Part shown: positions 1-10,170 of the stretch, one piece after another
How positions within the stretch are numbered: position 1 is the stretch's first letter
How the letters are laid out: each line of letters starts with the position of its first letter
DNA from: Chelydra serpentina
Lineage: Eukaryota > Chordata > Testudines > Chelydridae
Direction of reading: 5' to 3'
Assembly (NCBI GenBank): GCA_037349315.1
Contig: JBAIAC010000027.1
Location: 16,787,501-16,851,500 of the forward strand
Length of the DNA stretch: 64,000 nt
Program-made: the position numbers and the translations under genes
Notes under the pieces: generated by a model
What the model saw: only the letters and a program-made list of their open reading frames with translations
Databases searched by the model: none
What the model was told of the DNA's origin: nothing

Positions 1-3000
1 GTCTGTGATCGTTCATCCCTGGTCCAACCCCATGGCAGACCATGTCATTACACTAGGACGGAACTTGGTTCATGGTTTCTTCTCGTGTGAAGAAACTGTG
101 GGCTGGATTCTGCGAACAGGGAGAGGGAGGTATAAGAACAGGACATACAGGATGTCTACAGGGCTGCTTCATACCATGGGGGTGGTAGGTGATTGTCCAC
201 GTCAATCATCCGGTTATCTGTGGGGTAGCGCACTGGCTTTACTTCCGCTCGGGCAGTAGGAACTGACTCCCTTCTCACTCACTCCATGAAATGGCCATAG
301 AGTTTTATTTAGCTTCTGAGACTGGATGCTGAGCTCCTCAGTGGCTGCTCTGTCTGTTCTTTACCTCCAGTCCTGCCTCTTTCATCGCCCTTGTGAGGTG
401 CAGGGATGGAGTCATTCAGTCAGAGTGTGGCACAGGAACCTATACGCTGTCCTCCGCTTGTAACACCATCTGCTGCTGAGCACCTGTTCTGCTCCTCTCT
501 GCCCCCTCCCAGGGAGGGCTGAGCACTCTTCAGGATTGTGCTCATATGTCTGTCCAAGGAGCTGGTGTTGAGGTTCTTCAGCTTGGTTGAATTGCTTTTC
601 TTAATCATGAAAAAGGCTAACGAGCAAGGCAGCTGCTTGTGGAAGCAGCTAACCGTGTCATTTGCCCAATGAGTCTGTTCTGGTGACATCATGTCTTTAA
701 GCTGGGTTTTCCATTGGTCTGTGCTGACTGGGAAGGACCCTGACTGGAGTGATCCAGGGAAGAGGATGGCACAGTGGAATTTCTCCCAGCTATGGAAGCG
801 GTACAGAAGCATGAGAACCCGTGTGAGTTGTGGCAATCCTTCTAAAGTCTATCATGCACCTGGGAAGCCTTTGTGTGTTGCATGCTGATGGAAGCTGACT
901 CTTGGCAGCAGAGTGCTGAGTGAAAGCGTATAACCTTTGCATTAAAGTGTGCCACAAAATGATACGCAGTCCTGCATTGGCTGCCTTTGTTGAATCTGGA
1001 ACAGATGAGAATTAGTTTTGGTATGTGGAGCCATGAGAAGTCAATCAAAGTTCCCTTGTATTGTAACATGTTGGGGGAAAATGAGCACATATGGGGCAAT
1101 TTGGTCCGGCAGGATGTTACAGTACGTGGCCCAGTGCTGCTGTAAATTAACATAACCTGCAACAACATATAGCCTCACCATAGTGTATGCAGCATAGCAT
1201 TGCAGCCAGTCAGGTTAATCTGAATTGCAATGCATTGTCACACTGTCTTGGGGCTCATGTTACTGTAAATCACTAATTTACATCACAAACAGTACTTTTC
1301 TATAACTCTAAGTGCAAATCCCTTAGACTTGTAACCCTCCAGATATATTTTTGAATGACTATACAGCACATGCTGAAATAATAGAACTCTGCTTTGCCAA
1401 CTGGCAAAAATATTTTGGTTCTGTTAGTGTAATTAAAAAGCCTGCTAAAATCTCTTCTGAAGATCTGCAAGGGGCCGACCCGTTGGAAGCTGTCGCAAAA
1501 ACTACAGCAACATATCGATTTTCTTGGGTAAAGCCCTTTGCAACAATCAAAGACTCTAATTACATCTGTGAGCCCATTCCAAGTGGTTATTGGCATCTGT
1601 GAGGCTTTCAAAGCAGCTCCTAGATCTGACCATACAATTTGACTGAAGTTTGATTTCCGGCTCAAAGGTGACTGTGGAAGAGCTGACTTTCATGATGGGA
1701 CGGTGGAAATGCTGTTGTAAAAACTTCCTAGCTTCTCTCTGAATGCCTGTTCATGAGCTGAAAGCAACCAGAAGCCAAGCTGCTTGGTACCAACGCTTCT
1801 GCTAACTCGTGGATTAGGCCAGCCTGAGGATTTGATGTCTTTAATTTAGTGCACTTTGGTTGGGTTATGTATTTGCTCTGCATCTGAGTTTTCATCCTGT
1901 GGGCTCTGGAGCCAAAATTCACTTTGTGGGGGCATTTACATCAGCTGTGCTGTACCTGATGGAAATTAAACACTAGCATTTGGTTTGAATTCCATGTTCC
2001 CCACATTGTTTATGAGGCTAGTACTAACAGAGAGCCACAGGAACTGATTATGTTAAAAGAAAGAAAAACCTCTTTCAGCCTGCACCTGTTGTTCTCAGAT
2101 TTTGTTTGGCAAAGCTTTATTCTATTATGCTTCTACGTATGGGGTCTGCACTATATGATCGGGAGGTGGGGAGAGAAATTTCCCATTTAAATGCATCCCA
2201 TTTGTTACAGCATAGGCTGTTACAGCCTATCACAACCACTAATGTATGTTCAACACTAATAGTACTTGGTGACAAATACTAACTTGGGTGTTCTGCAGTT
2301 CCAGTTGGGGATGGCAGGCTTACTCTTTTCCTTTCCTAAACTCCTCGTAGTATTGCTTTGAGCTGTTAAACGACTGCTCTGTTTGCCATAGAGGTGGCTG
2401 CATTTTGCTTCACTCACTACTGATCTATATATTCCATGCAAAAAACAACCCCCAAAAATCTACATGAAAAGACTATTCAGGTTTTAAAGTGAAGTATTCA
2501 AAAGTCACTGAACAGCACAGCTAAGTTTTCATGTGGAACCTTATCTCTGGCCTTGTGCAGCATAGTCTTTTTAACACGATCACATGTTGTTTCGGAAGGG
2601 CCCTGGCTCATTCAGCATGTTGAAGGGATCATGCACAGTAAATGAGTCAGGGGTGTGAGATTTTAAAAACAAACCTGTGGCAAGGCGAAGTGAAGGTGCA
2701 CAAAGAAATTACTACTTGGCAATCAATGTTAAAATCAAAACTAACTTATTAAATATATTTTTAAGATACTGTTGTCCTCACTGTTGAATGAGTGCTCTCA
2801 TCTCATTCACTGTACACTGTCAAGGCTATTCACTGAAGACCGAATTCTGATTTCAGATACATCAGGGTAAATTTAGAATAAATCTACTGACTTAAATGGA
2901 TTTACTCTAGATTTACAACAGGTGCAACTGCAAATAGTATTTGGCCCAGAATGAGACCTGGATCTCGCCCTGCCTCTTTCAGTGTATGTTGCGTCCAGCC

Positions 3001-4997
3001 AACCCACAGACTGAGGTCCCCTTCTGTGGCAATAACTGTATATGATCATACAGCTGCACCGAGATGCAGAGTTGAGGGTTGTCTGTGCAGTCTTTACTTT
3101 GACACTTGCTGCAATTTGAATGCTTCACTTTGCAACCTTAAACTTCTTTTAACTTAGTTGTTTTGTATAGAATTGCCTGCTTTTAAAAAAACAAGCAAAC
3201 TTGAATTCATTATTTGCTAACACAAAGAAGCGGCCTAAAACAATCACAAAATGTAAAAGGTTTTGTTCTACCTTACAATAGCCCACTGAGTGAGGCAGGG
3301 ATTCTCTGCTCTACTGCTCTGCTCCACTGCCCTACTTCAACCACTGGTGCCACCTGTTTGGCTCCTTGTTTTTTCCCCTTTCCCCATCCAGTTTATCACA
3401 TGACTAATCGGGAGATGTATCAAAACAGTGTTTTTGTTTTTGTTTTTAAATAAAAAATCTACTGTGCATGCAGTGGCTACATTTTTTCCCAACTGTTATC
3501 ACTTGGCCAAGTGAAACTCCGTTTCCACCAGATCTACTTCCTAAAGACTGACTCCTAACCCAAACCACTGAGGGATTAGAGCTGTTTAAAAAAAAACCTC
3601 TTGTGATTATTGTTTGTTTTTTTGTTTTTTTTTAAATAATGGAAAAGGTGGGTTTTTTTTGTTTTGTTTTGTTTTTACTCTCTCTGTTCTCAAATGGCTG
3701 AACTGGGTTTGCTGCTTTTGTTTGTCTTTAAAATCACCATTGGCCAGAAACCAGGGCTGGAAAACTTCATCCCAAAAGGTTGAAAGTTTGGAAGCCTGTA
3801 ATCTGAAAAGGCTTTTAATTGCAGCTCATAGCGAGCCTTAACTGTAACTATCACAACACCCTCCAGCTATAGGGGATGGATTTTATTTTATTCCCATTTA
3901 CACCAGGGTAAAGGAGTTCACACATGTCAAGCATTATGTAGGTGTAAGTGAAAGGAGACTCAAGCCCCTATATACAGTATAACTCTGAATTTGATAGCAT
4001 GGTAGAAGGGTTTTATTGGCATGAGTTTGGGACCGCTGTAGGTCAGCCCCTCTGAATGCAATTTTTTGTGGAATTATAACCGATGCAGTATCCCAATGAT
4101 AAGAGCAGGACTCCACTGTACACAGAGAAGTGGCCTGCTGGTGGGGTACAGCCACATATGCATCTAATTACTGCCAAGTACAAAGGAAGCTGTTATAATT
4201 GCATTACAGTTGCATGGCGTTTTGATTATTGAGGTTTTTTTTTTCTCGCTTTGGATAACACGCCTTGAAAGGGCAAAATCTTTATTAAAATCACATTCGT
4301 AACTCAGTGGCTACTAGACCTTGCTCCTTTATTAAAATGGGGTCCTGGAATGAAGTACTTGTGTGAGAAAGAGATGCTACAAAAGAGACGGCGTCTCTTA
4401 GCCTTCCTCATGGAAGCGGACACACGGTTGCAACGGGCACAGTAATGCTGCTGCTGTTTGAAAGCATCCGTTCTTGCCACTAGAAATGGATTAACCTCAA
4501 AGTTACTGAAACAAACAGCCGTCCTGTTCTTTATAGTAGTTCCCCTACTCTGAGCCCCACTGGAAAATGTGGGCCTTGACTTGGTTCAAAACAATGACCG
4601 TTCCGTCAGAGGGCAAAACTCTGCTCTGTGATCCCACAACAGATTGCAACCCTGATACTCCTGTTTCCCTACACAACCTCCCATGGGTGTGACTGGAACA
4701 ACACTTTGCTTTTTCCAAATGATTACTGTAGCACCTACGATCCTCACTCATGCACTAGGACCCCACTGTGCTGGATGTTGCACAAGCACAGAATAAAAAG
4801 ATGATCCCTGCCTGTAATAATTATTAAGCTAAGTAGTAAATTGATACCTAGATCTAGCGTCTCAAGGGTGGCTAGTGATTTTGGGTGCCCAATTTGGGAC
4901 CTGATTGTTCAGAGGAGGTGTTCAGCTCTTTCTAACATTGGATCCTGTAAAGTATCTGAAGTTGGGCGCCGACAACACTAGTCACTTCTGGTAAAAT

Positions 4998-5529
4998 TAG
5001 GGCGACCAGACGTCCCAGTAAAATCGGGACCGTCCCGATTTTTTGCTCTTTGTCCCGCGTCCTGACTGATGCACGGTCGGGACACCATTTGTCCCGATAT
5101 TGCGGCTTTGGCTGCTTTGGCCATTTTTAAAATTTATTTTTCTTTTTTGCCTCCCCGCTCAGTAGCGTAGCCAGGGGGGAGCAGGGGGAGCGGCCGCTCC
5201 CCCTGTGAGGAAAAGCGGCGCTAAGGCGCCGCCCGGGCCTTGCTGGGGCGGCGATTTAAAAGGCCTGCGGCTCCTGCCGCTGCGGGAAGCCGCGGGCCTT
5301 TTAAAGCGCCGCCGGAGCCCTGCTGCCGGAGCTCCGGCGGCGGCGCTTTAAAGGGCCCGGGGCTCCGCAGCGGCTGGAGCCCCTGGCCCTTTAAAGCGCC
5401 GCAGGGTGAGTACAGGGGGAGTGGGGAGGCGCCTTTTTATAGCGCCGCTCCCCCTGTGCTCAAGATCTGGCTACACTACTACTTCCCCCGTTTGTCCCGA
5501 TATTTTGTTTGTTTCATCTGGTCACCCTA
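4998..5529. mobile_element. hAT-type nonautonomous element, 532 bp, with nested insertion
   Basis: The element begins TAGGGCGACCAGA and ends TCTGGTCACCCTA, forming terminal inverted repeats. It is flanked by a perfect 8-bp duplication GGTAAAAT (4990-4997 and 5530-5537). The 8-bp duplication and TIR start are the hallmark of hAT transposition. The ends belong to the same family as the elements at 18005, 28391, 36109 and 45054, but the body is longer. A GC-rich block with its own inverted ends (AGTAGCGTAGCCAG at 5161, CTGGCTACACTACT ending 5480) sits inside, so this looks like one element inside another. No transposase ORF is present; the 96-codon open frame across the GC-rich block is considered chance. 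Confidence 0.85.
5161..5480. mobile_element. nested GC-rich element with inverted ends
   Basis: The ends AGTAGCGTAGCCAG and CTGGCTACACTACT are inverted repeats matching at 13 of 14 positions. Removing this block leaves sequence resembling the continuous host hAT element. The flanks (cctccccg on the left, cttcccccg on the right) are only an imperfect target duplication, so the exact boundaries are uncertain. The interior is very GC-rich and repeats CTTTAAAG-centred GC palindromes in both orientations, which can fold into strong hairpins. There is no coding content that I recognise. Confidence 0.6.
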
Positions 5530-5544
5530 GGTAAAATTGTCTGC

Positions 5545-5650
5545 TGAGTAGAGCAGGCGATTGGGTGTCAGAGCTGGGTTCCATTCCAGGCTCTGCAACA
5601 GGTTTACTGTGCTGATTGGGTAAGTTAATTCTCTGCCTCAGTTTTCCCCG
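5545..5650 (+). repeat. MIR-like SINE fragment
   Basis: The order of motifs (a ggttc-type internal promoter remnant, then loss of electrolyte-like conserved core, then ctctgcctcagttttcccc) matches the MIR/CORE-SINE consensus as I know it. The copy is degraded and truncated. It lies immediately downstream of the hAT element. Confidence 0.55.
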
Positions 5651-5794
5651 TCTGGAGAAAGGGATTTCACATGATTTTTTGCAGGGCTTAATTTATTCAT
5701 GTATGTAACCCACACCCACTCAGAGATGGGGCTCTGTGTCCTCTCTTGCTGTTGAGTCCACATATAGAGGGAGACTCCGCTTGCTGCAGCCTTG

Positions 5795-5890
5795 GCTGAG
5801 AGAGTAAGCTCTTCTAGCTTAGCAGTAGAGGCTCATGTTTTTAGATTAAAAAATCACAGGTTCAGTCCCTTCTGTTGACGGTCGACTCAG
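5795..5890 (+). repeat. possible tRNA-derived SINE remnant
   Basis: The segment has a tRNA-like layout with a cagcagtagaggctcatg block and a B-box-like aggttcagtccct about 50 bases later. A similar B-box-like ggttcaatccctgg is seen near 6890. No tail or duplication was found, so the assignment is weak. Confidence 0.35.
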
Positions 5891-8151
5891 GGGTGCTGTA
5901 TTGTCTCAATGCTTTATTGATCTTCTAGCAATGCAAATTGCTATAGTCATCATAGCAACTGGCAGGTCACTGAAGTGTCCCTTGCACTGGTTTGGGATCT
6001 GGCTACGTTTTGGACCATCTGCACTTTGTAAGCAGGGCGCATTTATGACAAAGGCTCTTATTATTCATTTGAATTTACAAATGCATCCTTGCTGGAGATT
6101 CATAATTTTCCTTCTTCGCTTGACTCATTGCAAGGATTGCACTCTAGGTCATGTCTTGTTTATGAACATGTGCTCAGCCTCCTCCTATAATCAAGACCTT
6201 ATGATACGTTGTAACTAGAGCCGGGTGAACTATGTGGAGCAAACAAAGTATTTGTCGAATGCAGCATTTTTCTGGTTGTGAATTGTCCAGGAGCAGATCT
6301 CTGTGTCAACAGACTTGTTTGCTGTTCGCTGTTGTTGAACTGTTTTGACGTGACTCTCTGACACGGGCTTTTGATAGTTGCAAACTAAAATTCCAGCTGG
6401 TCTGATTAGACACATTGGTCACATGGTGTATTTGTCTGCTCTGATTGGACCAGTGAGGGATTTGGCTAGCCCGTGCAATGGTTGCCTGCTCCCTGGGCAC
6501 TTCAGAAACCAGGGATGTGGGGTGGAGAAGGTGGATCTGGCACTCTGTGGCTTGACTGGCCATTTGTCCTATGTGGGGGCAGGGGTGGACGCGGATGCTG
6601 TAGAGGCTGCTTGAGGCTTGGGAGGCACCATGGAACGATACCACTATGCTCTGGAACCTGGAAGGAGAATTCCTCACTCCCTTGGTCCCTGAGGAATTCC
6701 CCAGTCTGCAGCGTGGGGTAGCATTTGGGCTTAATGGCAAATGTAACCCCTTTTTGTGTGTGTGTCTGTCCATCCTTTGGTACCTGACCCCAAGAGGGTT
6801 ATGGGACTCTGTTACAGCTTTTACCTACCAAGCCTGGATCCCTAACTCAGGCTATGGAGACTCATGGTTTTAGTGCTGGAGGTCCCTGGTTCAATCCCTG
6901 GAATTGGCCAGAATGGTGGCTATCATATAAGCATTGCACGTTGATGTGGTTTTAAAGTAGATTGAAACAGTCAGGAAGCTCTCCCTGGCCCAAGCGAGGA
7001 AGAGGAGCTGTAGGGGAGCCCTGCTTACTCAAGCCAGGAAGAGGAGTTACTCTCTCTGCTTTTAGCAGAAGAAAAAGCTGGGGGGGTCTACCTCCCCTTT
7101 CTGGCTATATGTAAAAGTGAGTGTGAATTCTACATAGATCAACACTCCTGTTGCTCAATTTCTCTTTGGTAAGATGTGGCCCCCACCTCCATCTTGGACA
7201 GTTATGCCATCTGATACAAACCAAATGCCGTGCTGAGTGCTCAACTAGGGTGACAATGTTTTAAAAGAGGCTGATCATCAGGAAGGGGATTTAAAGCCAT
7301 TTGTCTTCCTTAATTCCACTCTTTTTAGGAGAACTGGATTGTACACATGGACTCACTTTGACATGGAAACTAACCAGTAACTGGTTTCACCAAGCCTCTG
7401 AAAATATGTTCAGGATTTGGCAAATCAATCTGGTGTTAAACTTAATTTAAAGTTCATCTCTATTGCAGCAGCTTAATTTAATGTCATGGTCAAAATGAAA
7501 TAGACAATGGATCTTGCCTAAGATCTTGCTGCCTTTATTTTGAACCTGAGATGCATGCCCTTAAAACAAACACACTTGGCTCCTATATGTAGCTCAGTGA
7601 TGCATTTTCCCTTCATTTTGCATTTAGCCTTATTTCTTGGGTAACAATATTGGGTGACTCTCTTGTAAGCTCTCTAAAACTACACCCGGAACAGATGCTG
7701 CATTTCTTTCAGCAGCAGCCATCTTTAGCCAGGGCTTGTATGGACCTCAGACTGACGGCTAATTGGACTCTAAGGGTATGTCTACACTACGAGACTAGTT
7801 CGATTTTTCTTAAACCGAACTTGTGAAACCGATATTGCAAAGTCGATCGTGTGAATCCACATGAAGGACCTTAATTCGAATTTGTGAGTCCACTGTAAGG
7901 GGGCAAGCGTCGACATTGCAAGTGGTGCACTGTGGGTAGCTATCCCACAGTTCCCGCAGTCCCCGCTGCCCACTGGAATTCTGGGTGTAGCCCCCAGTGC
8001 CTTCTGGGGCCAAAAATGTGTCGAGGGTGGTTATAGGTAAATGTCGTCACTCGACCCACACTCCCGCCCTCCCTACGTGAAAGTGCTGGCGGGCAATTAA
8101 TTCGCGCCCTTTTACGGTGATTGACAGCTTGGACGCCACAGGACAGCGAGC

Positions 8152-9435
8152 ATGGAGCCCTCCGCGATTATCGCTGCTGCTCTGTCCGTTGTCAACTCCT
8201 CGCACCTTATCGTCCACCTTTTCCAGAGGCAGATGCAGAGAAATCGGGCGAGGAGGCAACGGAAGCTCCGGGAGGACATGAACTCTGAGAGGGGCACAGA
8301 CCTCTCGCAAAGCATGGGACCCCAGCCCGTAGAAATCATGGTGGCAATGGGGCACGTTGATCCTGTGGAACGGCGATTCTGGGCAAGGGAAACAAGCACT
8401 GACTGGTGGGACCGCATAGTGCTGCAGGTCTGGGATGAATCCCAGTGGCTGCGAAACTTTCGGATGCGTAAGGGCACTTTCCTGGAACTTTGTGAGTTGC
8501 TGTCCCGTGCCCTGAAGCGCCAGGACACCCGGATGCAAGCAGCCCTGACTATCCAGAAGCGAGTGGCCATAGCCCTGTGGAAGCTTGCAACTCCTGACAG
8601 CTACCGGTCAGTCGCGAACCAATTTGGAGTGGGCAAGTCTACCGTGGGGGTTGCTGTGATGCAGGTAGCCCATGCAATCATTGACCTGCTGCTCTCAAAG
8701 GTAGTGACCCTTGGAGACGTGCAGGTGATCATAGATGGCTTTTCCGCTATGGGATTCCCAAACTGCGGCGGGGCTATTGATGGGACACACATCCCTATCC
8801 TGGGACCGGACCACCAGGGCAGTCAGTACATTAACCGAAAGGGCTATTTTTGTATGGTGCTGCAAGCACTAGTAGACCACAAAGGACGTTTTACCAACAT
8901 CAATATCGGATGGCCGGGCAAGGTTCATGATGCTCGTGTTTTCAAAAACTCTGGTCTGTTTAGACGGCTGCAACAGGGTGTTTATTTCCCGGACCGCAAA
9001 ATAACTGTTGGGGATGTGGAGATGCCTATAGTGATCCTCGGGGACCCTGTCTACCCGCTAATGCCCTGGCTCATGAAGCCATACACGGGAGCCCTGGACA
9101 CTGAAAAGGAGCTCTTCAACTACTGGCTGAGCAAGTGCAGAATGGTGGTGGAGTGTGCCTTTGGCCGTCTGAAGGGTCGTTGGAGAAGCTTACTTACTCG
9201 CTCCGATCTCAGCCAAACAAATATCCCCATTGTGATTGCAGCGTGCTGTGTGCTCCACAATCTCTGTGAGAGCAAGGGGGAAACGTTTATGGCGGGATGG
9301 GAGGTTGAGGCAAATCGCCTGGCTGCTGATTACGCACAGCCGGACACCAGGGCGATTAGAAGATCACAGTGGGACGCGCTGCGAATCCGGGAAGCTTTGA
9401 AAGCTACCTTCCAGAGCGAGCGGGGTAACCAGTGA
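8152..9435 (+). CDS. Harbinger DDE transposase (HARBI1-like), copy A
   Basis: This single-exon 427-residue DDE_Tnp_4 nuclease would cut and rejoin Harbinger ends in the nucleus; in known Harbingers it depends on a Myb-like partner for import and end recognition. The catalytic acidic triad is visible: Asp210 in GAIDGTHIPI, Asp260 in GWPGKVHDARVF and Glu334 in RMVVECAFGRLK. A helix-turn-helix-like stretch, SVANQFGVGKSTVG, lies at about residues 153-166. An Arg-rich segment near residues 30-41 may act as a nuclear signal. The ATG at 8152 is shared with copy B, and length is identical. By eye it is about 87% identical to copy B with no stop or frameshift, unusual for an inactive fossil. Polyadenylation signal AATAAA follows at 9555-9560. 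Confidence 0.95.
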   Translation: MEPSAIIAAALSVVNSSHLIVHLFQRQMQRNRARRQRKLREDMNSERGTDLSQSMGPQPVEIMVAMGHVDPVERRFWARETSTDWWDRIVLQVWDESQWLRNFRMRKGTFLELCELLSRALKRQDTRMQAALTIQKRVAIALWKLATPDSYRSVANQFGVGKSTVGVAVMQVAHAIIDLLLSKVVTLGDVQVIIDGFSAMGFPNCGGAIDGTHIPILGPDHQGSQYINRKGYFCMVLQALVDHKGRFTNINIGWPGKVHDARVFKNSGLFRRLQQGVYFPDRKITVGDVEMPIVILGDPVYPLMPWLMKPYTGALDTEKELFNYWLSKCRMVVECAFGRLKGRWRSLLTRSDLSQTNIPIVIAACCVLHNLCESKGETFMAGWEVEANRLAADYAQPDTRAIRRSQWDALRIREALKATFQSERGNQ

Positions 9436-9554
9436 CTGTTACGCTTGTTTAAACAGAAGCTGAACCTGCCCCCGTTTCTTTACCCAGTTTCTGTTGCCTA
9501 TCCTCTCCAATTACCAACCCCCTTCCCCCCCTTCATTCAACGCTTTAAAAGTAT

Positions 9555-9560
9555 AATAAA
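9555..9560 (+). terminator. polyadenylation signal of transposase gene, copy A
   Basis: AATAAA lies 120 bases after the transposase stop codon, followed by a GT/T-rich stretch (cattgtttatttaaacc). Copy B has AGTAAA at the corresponding place (56380-56385). Confidence 0.7.
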
Positions 9561-10170
9561 GGAAACATTGTTTATTTAAACCATCTCTATTACTGGTTTC
9601 TCGGTTAAGGGTTTAACCTGGGACGAATACCGCGGTTGGGGAGCGGGTGGAGTGTTGGAAAGTACGCTTCCAAGCTCGGGGAAGTACATGCTCCTGCTCC
9701 CAGAGCAGTCCGAAGTGCTGGACTGCTTGTTTCAAGGGAGCCATCAACCCCTCCTATTCGCAACTGTGTGTGGTGGGGCCTTTCTGACTTTTTGGACATG
9801 GATTGCGGCCACAGATCCCCTGCTGCATGGATCTGTCATGCAGGCTATCCCCCGCTGCAAAAGATCTGCTGCCACCCTCCCCCACCAGAAAGTCACCCCC
9901 TCCCAGAATGACAAGTGTGCCCAGTGCATGCAATGTGAGAGTGACTTTCTGTTGATCCTTTCCCCCTGTCTGTACCCTGGTTCAGGCGCCTGACGTCGCT
10001 AATAACAAACCCCCTTACCCACTCCCCCAAAACCAAACCGTCCTGTGAAAGAAAGTCAGGGGAACAGCACTCGTTCTAGTGACTTTGGGTGAGTAGAGGA
10101 TTGGACTTTGTGGCGGGGGAGGGCGGTTGGAAATTACATAGAGAGGTGCTCTTTCCTCCTGTCTCCTGTC

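Noticed and set aside
5240..5530. Possible COL26A1 exon 1 or CpG-island promoter at the GC-rich block
   Set aside because: The block lies inside a hAT element with exact 8-bp duplications and has no signal-peptide frame with a donor site.
8047..8570. Antisense open frames over the transposase N-terminal region (163 and 152 codons; similar ones in copy B)
   Set aside because: Shadows of the conserved transposase frame, with poor conservation between copies.
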